Shown: positions 1-6,734 of the stretch, piece after piece | Position numbering within the stretch: position 1 is the first letter of the stretch | How the letters are laid out: each line of letters opens with the position of its first letter | Assembly (NCBI GenBank): GCA_003171295.1 | Contig: PMYF01000231.1 | Coordinates: 1-7,955, forward strand | From: Acidobacteriota bacterium | GTDB taxonomy: Bacteria > Acidobacteriota > Terriglobia > UBA7540 | DNA length: 7,955 nt | Reading direction: 5' to 3' | Notes under the pieces: generated by a model | Seen by the model: the letters and a program-made list of their open reading frames with translations, nothing else | Told to the model about the DNA's origin: nothing | The model's database searches: none | Translations under genes and position numbers: made by a program

Positions 1-601
1 TCCCCACCAAGAACGCCAGCAGCATCGCTGAGGCCAAAGCGTACGCTTTCAGGCGTCGGGACCGGACCATCTGGGCTAAGAGCCCCCCAAGCGTCAGATA
101 GACGATCGCGGAAAGCATGGAATGACCGCTTGGAAAGCTGGCGAAACTGACCACGTCAAGGTGAGGAACCAGGTCCGGCCGGCCGCGGTCAAAGACGCCC
201 TTCAAGAGGTAACACAGAAACGCCCCAGTGGATGGGGCAAGAATAGCGAACTCCGCCGCTCGCCTCCTGCGCAACAGGATGAGGAATCCAGCAAACAGAA
301 AAACGACCAGAATCAAGACGGCCATGCTGCCTATTGCGCTGAGGTCGCGCGCAGCCTCCCCGACCCATGGCGGGCCAATAACTCGTCCGGGGTCATCCGC
401 TTGACGGAACCACAGAAGCACTCGTTGATCGAGTACTTTCGTCTCGCCCTCACGCATCTCGTCGGCAATTGCGGCGAAGGATAATACGCCTCCCACCACA
501 CCCAAAGCCGACAGCAAGACAAGCGCCTCCGTCCGCCGGAGATACGCCATAGATATCTTGACTGCCCGTGCTATGCGACGTGGCTTGTATTGTTTTGCCA
601 T
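1..601 (-). CDS. PAP2-family membrane phosphatase (C-terminus beyond the left edge)
   Basis: This reading frame is open from an ATG at 601-599 to the window edge, giving 200 residues without a stop. Two of the three signature motifs of the PAP2 lipid-phosphatase superfamily are present: K134-x6-R141-P142 (KGVFDRGRP) and P157-S-G-H160 in the context SFPSGHSM. The third motif (SR-x5-H-x3-D) would be expected just past residue 200 (AFLVG), outside the window. Hydrophobic segments at about 27-46, 91-110, 117-133, 162-178 and 186-200 indicate a multi-pass inner-membrane protein. The family dephosphorylates lipid phosphates such as undecaprenyl diphosphate or phosphatidyl-glycerophosphate; which substrate applies here is unknown. 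GAGGAG lies 6 nt before the ATG and fixes the start. The gene follows the ATPase remnant by 11 nt, so the two probably once shared an operon. The family call is firm. Confidence 0.9.
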   Translation of the reverse strand, partial: MAKQYKPRRIARAVKISMAYLRRTEALVLLSALGVVGGVLSFAAIADEMREGETKVLDQRVLLWFRQADDPGRVIGPPWVGEAARDLSAIGSMAVLILVVFLFAGFLILLRRRRAAEFAILAPSTGAFLCYLLKGVFDRGRPDLVPHLDVVSFASFPSGHSMLSAIVYLTLGGLLAQMVRSRRLKAYALASAMLLAFLVG

Positions 602-607
602 GGCACG

Positions 608-613
608 CTCCTC
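608..613 (-). promoter_or_regulatory. Ribosome binding site of the PAP2 gene
   Basis: GAGGAG on the minus strand lies 6 nt before the ATG at 601. Its first G is the last base of the TAG stop of the upstream ATPase remnant, so termination and re-initiation would be closely coupled. Confidence 0.75.
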
Positions 614-726
614 TACGGGCGGATCGGCTTGCCCCTGCGGAATACCTTCAGGCACTCGAACCACAGAATGCTCACCGCGCCGGCCGACAGGCAGATCGCC
701 AGGTCGATCAGCCTTACGCTCGCCAT
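613..726 (-). pseudogene. C-terminal remnant of a P-type cation-transporting ATPase
   Basis: This is a 37-codon frame ending in TAG at 615-613. It encodes one hydrophobic helix (about residues 6-22) followed by WFECLKVFRRGK. That pattern, a last transmembrane helix then W/V-E-x-x-K-x-x-R-R and a short basic tail, is how bacterial Ca2+/cation P-type ATPases commonly end. An in-frame TAA at 735-733 blocks any extension, and nothing ATPase-like follows further upstream, so the rest of the gene has been lost. The break lies within about 45 bp of repeat copy A, which places a rearrangement junction near 727-770. The alternative is an independent small membrane protein starting at the ATG at 726; no ribosome site is evident for it. 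The ATPase assignment rests on a short pattern remembered from the family. Confidence 0.5.
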
Positions 727-769
727 GTCTTCTTAAACGTGCATGCTCGTGGTTCTATTGCCAGTAGCT

Positions 770-918
770 GGTCAACCCTGGAAGCAGCCTTCGCTCCCAC
801 GATTTAACCTGGGGCATCCTGGCGGTTCTGGGACGGCTCGGGGCACCGGCGTGGAGGGTAACATAATTCTTCTTCTTTCCGCGCAAAAAAGAAGGGCGAC
901 CCGCTTAAGGAGTCGCCC
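770..918 (-). repeat. Dispersed repeat, copy A (terminator module)
   Basis: This is homologous to copy B at 6735-6867. The left block (770-833) aligns without gaps to 6735-6798, with roughly three quarters of positions identical, including 15 of 16 around CCTGGGGCATCCTGG. After a variable middle, a second block (about 873-906) matches copies B and C around TTTCCGCGCAA...GGGCGACCCGCTT. On the minus strand the second block is an intrinsic terminator. In copy B the module sits directly after a PEP-CTERM gene; here no minus-strand gene precedes it, so it is orphaned. Confidence 0.7.
872..918 (-). terminator. Orphan intrinsic terminator, minus strand
   Basis: Read on the minus strand, the perfect 7-bp stem GGGCGAC/GTCGCCC (912-918 with 894-900, loop containing CTTAAG) is followed by a T-rich run of TTCTTTTTT. 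Next comes a second 7-bp stem, CTTCTTT/AAAGAAG (872-878 with 888-894), enclosing CCGCGCAAA. The tract order fits termination on the minus strand only; there is no T-tract on the plus side. It would also shield the PAP2 gene from transcription entering from the right. Confidence 0.65.
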
Positions 919-940
919 GTCCACCGCTAGCAGGTGGACG
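918..940. repeat. Perfect 8-bp inverted repeat
   Basis: CGTCCACC (918-925) and GGTGGACG (933-940) enclose the 7-nt loop GCTAGCA. On the minus strand this hairpin lies immediately before the orphan terminator and shares its first base with it, making a tandem hairpin. It is absent from copy B. Confidence 0.6.
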
Positions 941-998
941 GTGACCTCGTTCCGCTGTTCGCCCGATTCCGCCAGGGCGCGGGACGCCGTGAATTCGC

Positions 999-1026
999 TT
1001 GTTAAAACGCCAAGGTCCGGTAGAAT
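999..1026 (+). promoter_or_regulatory. Candidate sigma70-type promoter for the two-gene cassette
   Basis: TTGTTA (999-1004, 4 of 6 matches to TTGACA) and TAGAAT (1021-1026, 5 of 6 matches to TATAAT) are separated by 16 nt. Transcription would begin near 1033, leaving a leader of about 175 nt before the ATG at 1209. It is the best plus-strand match I found by eye in this gap. Planctomycete promoters are not well characterised, so this is a sequence-pattern call only. Confidence 0.35.
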
Positions 1027-1063
1027 CGGGAACATCGCTGGCGGCGGTCGTCAGCGGGAGGGC

Positions 1064-1125
1064 ATCTGGGAAATGCCAGATAATGATCCCAGTTGGCCTA
1101 TGGCGGTCATGGGCTGGAAGCCAAC
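1064..1125 (+). promoter_or_regulatory. Possible structured 5' leader with competing hairpins
   Basis: Three inverted repeats crowd into 62 nt downstream of the candidate promoter. ATCTGG/CCAGAT (1064-1069 with 1076-1081) and CTGGGA/TCCCAG (1066-1071 with 1087-1092) share bases and so exclude each other. GTTGGC/GCCAAC (1092-1097 with 1120-1125) encloses a further CTATG/CATGG pairing. No known riboswitch was recognised. The stems are short, and chance is a real alternative. Confidence 0.25.
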
Positions 1126-1208
1126 CAGGAAATCTCGGGTTATATGGGAAATGTCGGTCAACGTGATGTCGTGTTGGTGGGAATAACAACAAGAAATCCA
1201 GGTTACTT

Positions 1209-4100
1209 ATGAATCAACGTCCATTTATACTCCTGGTCTGGCTTGCCTTCCTGTGTTCTTGCACAACCGTGTTTGCCGGGAACTCGAACTCTGTTGTCAT
1301 TCTGAGCACAGCTAGGTATGAGCACAAGGATGTCGATCTGGGTTCCATGTGGCGGTATTTCGAGACGTGGCAAAGTGATGTCACCCGTATTGATGGCAAG
1401 CTGGTAAACGTCGATATTTTTGGTTGCAGAAGGAAAGCCTCGGAAGGAGCCTCGAACGATAAACCAATAAAGAAAGGCAGCGCAACGCCTTCGGACAGTA
1501 ATACAAAGTGGATCATCAATGAACCCAAACAGGTCATCGGATCACCTTTCCCACCGGATAACTGGCAAAAGGCGGAGTTCGATGACAGCGCCTGGATTCG
1601 TCATGGAGGTCCGTTTCCAGCCCCATATCGCAGTGTGGCATTGATCTGCATGCGCGGCAAATTCCAGGTTACCGATCCGGCAAGCGCCGGTGACCTGACT
1701 GTTACTGTAAAATTTCAGGGAGGATTGGTGGCTTATGTGAATGGCCACGAAGTGGGCCGCGCATTTCTACCGGAAGGCACAATTGCAAACACCACCTTGG
1801 CGCAAGATTATCCACATGAGACCTATGTTGACGCAAAGGGAGACCCACTCATGCAACCGCTTTCGGGTGAAGGAGTCTCCCGTGTGATACCGGCATCGGA
1901 CACATCGGCAATCGAGTATAGCCCCGGAGGCTCGCCTCTCTGGAAAAGCGTTTTGAATGATGAAGATGGGGTCAATCGTTTCAGGCAACGGGGGCGAAGT
2001 GCGGAATTCAAGACTCCAGCTTCACTCCTGAAAAAAGGGGTTAATGTTCTGGCCATTGAGATTCACCGGTCAGTTGCTGATCCGGTCATGTTCCTGGCTC
2101 AAGATATGACCATCACCCATTTCGAGTCGCTTTCGCACAGTTGGAATCGTGCCTCCTGCGAAGAAATCGTACTTTCCGCCGTATCCTCCGCCGGCGTGAT
2201 CCCGAATATTTCCCGGCCTAAAGGAATGCAGGTTTGGAATGAGGAGACTGTTGCCGCATTGGAATATATGCGTTACGGCGATCCCAGCGAGCCTCTCAAA
2301 CCAATTCAGATGCGAGGCCTGAGAAACGGCGCCTATTCGGGATCCGTCGTGGTCGGTTCTCTCACACCTCTAAATAACCCAAACGCGACAGTCACAGATC
2401 TGAAACATGGCAATGACACGATTCCGGCCAGCGCGATCCAGGTTATGTACTCAGATGTTTCCGTTGACTCTCTGATTCCAACACCGCCATCCCGTAAAGA
2501 CATCCCAACCCGCGTATTAATTACAAGCCGGTATAATGCGCCCCCCAGATCGAGCGTCGTCCCTCCAGAGTTAACCGATAGGATAGGGGTGCTTCTGCCC
2601 GTCTGGGTCGTTGTGAAGATTCCGCGTGATGCCGCACCAGGCACCTATACGGGCGCGTTGACTGTAAATGTCGCTGGCGAGAAGTCAGTGCCTGTACCCA
2701 TTGAAGTGAAGGTGGTGGGCAATTGGGTGCTTCCCGATCCAAAAGATTTCATCACTTTCATGGGCGCCCAGGAATCGGCTGATTCCGTTGCCCTGCAATA
2801 CAATGTGCCTCTGTGGTCTGAGGAACACTGGAAACAGCTTGATAGGGCTTACGAATTGCTTGGAGAAATCGGAACCAAAGATCTCTTTCTGCCATTGATT
2901 GCCAGAACCCAACTGGCAAATGAGCAAAGCATGGTTCGCTGGATCAAGCAGCCTGACGGCACATACAGCAACGACTTCTCAATCCTGGAGCGTTATCTGG
3001 ACACGGCCGTGAAACGTCTCGGAACAAATCTCACAGTCTGTTTATACCTCCACGACTATGGATTTAGAATGAACCAGGAAAACCAAGGCGACCACCACTC
3101 TGTCATGGGGGGATTCGACACATTAAAGTCTTGTGTCACAGAACTGGATCCGTCCACAGGAAAGCTAACGAATCTCCAGCCACCGGCATGGGGGACGCCG
3201 GCGGCGCGTGCGTTCTGGAAGCCGGTGATTGATAAGACCCGTGAACTCGTGGCCAAACGCGAAATTAGGAAACCCGTTGTATTCGGACTGGGAGCCAACA
3301 ACCAGGCTCTTGGCAACTGTATCCAGGATTTGAAGACTATGTATCCGGACATTTTGTGGGCGGCCCGTTCACACTTTTACGGATCGTGGGTGGGTGACGG
3401 TAATGTAAAACAAGACCTGGGTTACTCTGCTGTTGTGGGCGGCGTGGTTGGAATTTGTTATGAACCGGACCTTGCAGAAAGCTACTGCGGCTGGAAACCG
3501 CCAGAGCTGATCATCACCTTTCCACGGGCTGGTGCAGGCAGCTCAGGCGGTGTATTCTCGTGGAAGTATCCGGCAGCCTTCCGGATTTGTGCAGAAGGCA
3601 CGCTGTTTTCCCATGATATGGGCGGATATAGCAGGGGGGGATCCCGCCACGGCATAGGACAGCTTGGCGCTGATTTTTGGCCTGTTCTGAAAGATGCACG
3701 AGGCGGTCTTTCTTCCATGGTGGATCGATATGTAACCTGGGATACCCTCAGTCTTAAGTACACTATTGCAGCCATCCTGGCTCCCGGTCCGGAACGACCG
3801 GAACCCACGGTGCGGTTCCAGTTAATGCGGGAGGCTCTTCAGGAGGTCGAGGCCAGAATCTTTGTGCAAGAAGCGTTGATGGATAAAACGAAATTGGCAA
3901 AACTCAGTCCAAAACTTGCCGCTCGTTCCAGGGATGTCTGCATGGCACATTTGACGGTTTTGCGTTACTACTCGCAGTTTGCTCAAGTGCAGGTTAACTG
4001 TGAATATTCCAGAATATTCAGCCAGCAGCAGTGGGAGGACCTTTCCGAGAAGCTGTATGAAGTCGCCGGAGAAATCTCCGAAGCTCTGGGACGAAACTAA
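1209..4100 (+). CDS. Secreted glycoside-hydrolase-like (DUF4091/GH123-type) protein
   Basis: This 963-residue protein is exported: a basic/hydrophobic signal (residues 4-23) ends at VFA, with a possible lipobox LCSC at C18. Residues about 115-310 look like a galactose-binding-type jelly roll (FDDSAW, AYVNGHEVGR, and GVNVLAIEIHRS at 277-288). A smaller beta-sandwich with the APGTYTGALTV pattern spans about 440-507. After LPDPKDF (508-514) comes a barrel-like domain to about 870, with WSEEHW near 536, MVRWIKQPDG, CLYLHDYG around H615/D616, and RHGIGQLGADFWPV (813-826). The C-terminus is helical. This layout matches exported planctomycete/verrucomicrobial proteins annotated as glycoside-hydrolase-like. 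Substrate and catalytic residues are unknown; I do not see a clear GH123 catalytic acid pair. The ATG has only a weak AGG upstream. The stop is 2 nt before the next gene. Confidence 0.7.
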   Translation: MNQRPFILLVWLAFLCSCTTVFAGNSNSVVILSTARYEHKDVDLGSMWRYFETWQSDVTRIDGKLVNVDIFGCRRKASEGASNDKPIKKGSATPSDSNTKWIINEPKQVIGSPFPPDNWQKAEFDDSAWIRHGGPFPAPYRSVALICMRGKFQVTDPASAGDLTVTVKFQGGLVAYVNGHEVGRAFLPEGTIANTTLAQDYPHETYVDAKGDPLMQPLSGEGVSRVIPASDTSAIEYSPGGSPLWKSVLNDEDGVNRFRQRGRSAEFKTPASLLKKGVNVLAIEIHRSVADPVMFLAQDMTITHFESLSHSWNRASCEEIVLSAVSSAGVIPNISRPKGMQVWNEETVAALEYMRYGDPSEPLKPIQMRGLRNGAYSGSVVVGSLTPLNNPNATVTDLKHGNDTIPASAIQVMYSDVSVDSLIPTPPSRKDIPTRVLITSRYNAPPRSSVVPPELTDRIGVLLPVWVVVKIPRDAAPGTYTGALTVNVAGEKSVPVPIEVKVVGNWVLPDPKDFITFMGAQESADSVALQYNVPLWSEEHWKQLDRAYELLGEIGTKDLFLPLIARTQLANEQSMVRWIKQPDGTYSNDFSILERYLDTAVKRLGTNLTVCLYLHDYGFRMNQENQGDHHSVMGGFDTLKSCVTELDPSTGKLTNLQPPAWGTPAARAFWKPVIDKTRELVAKREIRKPVVFGLGANNQALGNCIQDLKTMYPDILWAARSHFYGSWVGDGNVKQDLGYSAVVGGVVGICYEPDLAESYCGWKPPELIITFPRAGAGSSGGVFSWKYPAAFRICAEGTLFSHDMGGYSRGGSRHGIGQLGADFWPVLKDARGGLSSMVDRYVTWDTLSLKYTIAAILAPGPERPEPTVRFQLMREALQEVEARIFVQEALMDKTKLAKLSPKLAARSRDVCMAHLTVLRYYSQFAQVQVNCEYSRIFSQQQWEDLSEKLYEVAGEISEALGRN

Positions 4101-4102
4101 TC

Positions 4103-5986
4103 ATGTCATCAAAGCATAAGTCACGATATTGCAGGATCGTTGTGCTATGCGGGCTGACGGCTGGACTGACGATACCAGCCTGGGCACTCATCAATCCGAA
4201 CTTTTCACCGGTTCAGTTGGTCGATCAGGCAACAGTCCTCGCTGAACTGCAGTTCCAATCCTCAAAAGATCACAAGGTCACTGCTGTCGTAAAACGGGTT
4301 TTAAAAGGCAAGTTGAGCGAAAAGACCATCCTGTTTGATCTGAGTACAAGCACATTCAAGGAACAAATTCCTAAAATCGAGAACTTAGTCTCGATCAGTG
4401 GCAACGCTCCTGTTGTGTTCTGCGCAGTGCCGGCGGACGACGCCACCACCGACGACAACACAATCTATGAGAAAGCCTATCTTCACATCAATGGAGAAGA
4501 ATGGGTAACTTTTTATAAAGCGGAAGGCACTTCCTCCTGGAACATGGATGGAATTAATACCGGTATGCGTGAGACATGGAATGGCGGGACTGATATGTTG
4601 TTGAAATGTATGGAATATATTCTTCAAGCGAAGCATGCGGCGGATGTCCCTTGCGATGAAAAGGTAAACTGGACTCATGATGTCAAAAAGTGTGGTAAAG
4701 TGAATGGTGTTGTCCACTCAGCCTTGCCGATCATCTTGAGCGATGATGGCAAGCTTGCGTTGTATGTTGCCTCCGAGGGCGGCGATGCGATATTTGAGTA
4801 TGATCCCGCAAGCAAGAATTTGAAAGATACGACAGCCATCCACAAGCTGGCTGTCAAGTCAAGGCTCTCTACTCTGGGAGATATGAACGCTGACGGCAAA
4901 CTTGACCTGGTGAGTTATGATGGGGATGCCGTGACGGTATTCTTACAGGATGCGGAAGGAGTGTTTAAGCCCGGAATCAAACTGGGCAAGGCCGAATTAA
5001 AGGAAGAATGCGTCAGTCTTGCGATGATCGACTGTGGCAGACAAGGGCATCCTGGAGTGGTGGTAAGCACGAAGACATCCACGCTTTTGTGGATTCCCGA
5101 TGAAAAAGGGACTCAAAGCGTGATGAATCTGAACGGCGCAGTTGTGCCTGACAAAAACTTGGGTTCTGCGGGTCGTTGCCTTGTTAGCGACCTTGATGGA
5201 GATTCAATCCCTGATATTCTTCAGTTATTCACGAACGGCAGTCTTATTTTTAAAGGAAAAGCCCTGGGTCAATTCGAGCCTCCCAGACCCTGCAAGGTTG
5301 CTCTTGGAAAGGGCCAGTCAGACGCCTTCCTGGGCGATTTTGATGCAGACGGTGTTCTTGACATATTTACAACAGGTAATGCCACAGAGTTGTGGAACAA
5401 TCATGGCAAATTCGAGTTTGTTCCTACCATGAGGTTCACGGGAGAGTTGTCTTATAACGGCACAGACGCAATAGGCGGGATGACTTGTGATGTGAATAAT
5501 GATGGAAGACAGGATTTGATCTTCTTCTACAGAGAAAGTTCCCCCATGCTGTTTTTCAACCGTGGTTTTCGGAGTTTTGGAGTCGCCAAACATCTGGCCT
5601 TCAGTCAAGGCAACTTGCCGGAAGCAAACAATGGCATCCAGGCCTGTTGCTGGGGTGATGTTGATGGAGATGGGATTCAGGAGCTTGTCATAATTCTTAA
5701 GAACGGCGAAGTTGCGATGTTAAGTCTTGAAAATGGTGAGGGCTATGGACGGTGTCTGCGGGCCGATCTTTCTGGCAGAGGACTGTTCCAAGGACCATTG
5801 ACTGTCACGGGCTACAGCAAGGATCGATGTTTCGGCGCGTGGAATGTGATTGCAGGCACCTCAGAAGCCTTTCTGGGAATCCCTGAAGCTGGACAACTTA
5901 CTTTAAAATGGAAGCTTCCTGGAGGAACACCTCAGGAGAAAACTTTCATCATCGAAAATAAGCCGAAGCAATTTGTGATTCCCTGA
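4103..5986 (+). CDS. Secreted FG-GAP/VCBS-repeat protein
   Basis: This 627-residue protein has a signal peptide ending at AWA (residues 26-28). A novel-looking N-terminal domain (about 29-200) begins INPNFSPVQLVDQA and includes VKRVLKGK and GGTDMLLKCMEYIL. The C-terminal two thirds carry five calcium-binding-loop motifs of FG-GAP/VCBS type at residues 260 (DMNADGKLDLV), 363 (DLDGDSIPDIL), 412 (DFDADGVLDIF), 463 (DVNNDGRQDLI) and 519 (DVDGDGIQELV), about 50-100 residues apart, consistent with beta-propeller blades. The tail LTLKWKLPGG (599-608) resembles the closing segment of ASPIC/UnbV-type VCBS proteins. The start lies 2 nt after the preceding stop with no clear ribosome site, so translational coupling is likely. 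It is probably an extracellular binding or structural partner of the barrel protein; enzymatic function is unknown. No terminator hairpin is evident after the stop. Confidence 0.75.
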   Translation: MSSKHKSRYCRIVVLCGLTAGLTIPAWALINPNFSPVQLVDQATVLAELQFQSSKDHKVTAVVKRVLKGKLSEKTILFDLSTSTFKEQIPKIENLVSISGNAPVVFCAVPADDATTDDNTIYEKAYLHINGEEWVTFYKAEGTSSWNMDGINTGMRETWNGGTDMLLKCMEYILQAKHAADVPCDEKVNWTHDVKKCGKVNGVVHSALPIILSDDGKLALYVASEGGDAIFEYDPASKNLKDTTAIHKLAVKSRLSTLGDMNADGKLDLVSYDGDAVTVFLQDAEGVFKPGIKLGKAELKEECVSLAMIDCGRQGHPGVVVSTKTSTLLWIPDEKGTQSVMNLNGAVVPDKNLGSAGRCLVSDLDGDSIPDILQLFTNGSLIFKGKALGQFEPPRPCKVALGKGQSDAFLGDFDADGVLDIFTTGNATELWNNHGKFEFVPTMRFTGELSYNGTDAIGGMTCDVNNDGRQDLIFFYRESSPMLFFNRGFRSFGVAKHLAFSQGNLPEANNGIQACCWGDVDGDGIQELVIILKNGEVAMLSLENGEGYGRCLRADLSGRGLFQGPLTVTGYSKDRCFGAWNVIAGTSEAFLGIPEAGQLTLKWKLPGGTPQEKTFIIENKPKQFVIP

Positions 5987-6049
5987 TCTTGTTGTTGCTA
6001 ATACCTTTCGCAAATCTGCCCTCGTAACCTCTTCCCTGGCGCGCAACTG

Positions 6050-6090
6050 CCCCCAAATTCGGGTCACAATTGCCGAAAAATCGGGTCACA
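6050..6090. mobile_element. Possible solitary end of an IS21-type element
   Basis: The 10-mer TCGGGTCACA occurs at 6059-6068 and again at 6081-6090, exactly 22 bp apart, joined by ATTGCCGAAAAA and ending in CA. Short repeats spaced about two helical turns apart next to a terminal CA recall the multiple-repeat ends of IS21-family elements. No transposase gene and no partner end (TGTGACCCGA) were seen in the window, so this would be a scar. The family name is from memory; the repeats themselves are plain. Confidence 0.45.
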
Positions 6091-6732
6091 CCCCCTTTGG
6101 CGTCCACTAACAGAAAGAGCCGTAGCCGCGCCCGCCGCTTCATGGCTCTGGGGCTCAACGCCGGCATGTACCAGCAGGACATCTCCGATCTGCTGAATAG
6201 CCAGGTAGACTGGGAACAAGGCTACGTAGACCGCCCCAGACCCAAGACCCATGTTCGCGCCAGGCACAAGCTCTGGGCTATCACCTTGGAGCTAATGAAG
6301 AAGCACCGTTGCCCCAGCGCCGGACCCGACGAGAGGGTTTTGCTCAGCAACATCTACCTCAACCAGCAGGGTCAGGCTCACGTCCGGGGCAGCATGAAGC
6401 CCTTGCCGCTGGTTCGCCGAATCATACGGGATGGCAAGTACTGTCACACCGACGTTATCAAGAACATGTTCGATAAGCTCTTGAAGAAGGTCGGCATCGA
6501 AGGTGGGCGGGGTTTTTCGTCGCTGCGGGACATGGGGGCAACGCTGATCGAGCAGATCGACCCTGCCGTGACTGAGATGTACCTGTCCCACTCCGAGCCG
6601 TGCATGAAGCGGCACTACGCCGAGCGCGATTGGGCAAGGTTGGAGAGGGCGCTGCTGGAGATGGAAAAGCGATTGGGCGACGTGCTAACGGCACAAACAT
6701 CTGCCAGTGACGCACCGGTAGGTCAGAGTTAA
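6070..6732 (+). pseudogene. Tyrosine recombinase (integrase), C-terminal catalytic half, N-terminally truncated
   Basis: This 220-residue frame (from TTG at 6070) covers only the catalytic domain; complete relatives are usually 300-400 residues and have an N-terminal DNA-binding domain, missing here. Visible elements are: the box I region LGLNAGMYQQDISDLL (28-42); a beta-hairpin RPRPKT with K59; GFSSLRDMGATL with R153; YLSHSE with H174; and RHYAERD with the nucleophile candidate Y183. The usual box I arginine is replaced (GMYQQD in place of G-L-R-x-G-E) and the first H of HxxR is S150. Planctomycete-type integrases often deviate in these boxes, so loss of activity follows more surely from the truncation. 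The first residues are translated from the IS-like repeats, making the frame a chimera; real homology seems to start near residue 14. An upstream in-frame TAA at 6025-6027 closes it. No ribosome site is clear. Confidence 0.7.
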
Positions 6733-6734
6733 CC

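Larger units (their letters stand above)
727..1208. other. Gene-free junction and leader region
   Basis: I see no convincing protein gene in these 482 bases. Frames on both strands here are short, basic or proline/serine-rich, and resemble no family. The content is: the ATPase breakpoint (about 727-735), repeat copy A (770-918) with a minus-strand terminator, a strong 8-bp hairpin (918-940), a plus-strand promoter candidate (999-1026) and a hairpin-rich stretch (1064-1125) before the barrel-protein gene. The right part is the 5' leader of that gene; the left part looks like a rearrangement junction. Confidence 0.6.

Noticed and set aside
122..484. 120-codon plus-strand frame
   Set aside because: It lies antisense to the PAP2 gene, whose motifs are clear on the minus strand; its product is low in recognisable features.
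743..1186. 147-codon plus-strand frame across the junction
   Set aside because: It runs through repeat copy A, a terminator hairpin and the promoter candidate, and its composition (Arg/Ser/Thr-rich) resembles no protein family. Only its last 37 codons are discussed, as a leader frame.
772..1192. Two overlapping minus-strand frames upstream of the orphan terminator
   Set aside because: I looked for a decayed PEP-CTERM gene here, but no PEP motif, hydrophobic segment or RRRR tail is present in any minus frame.
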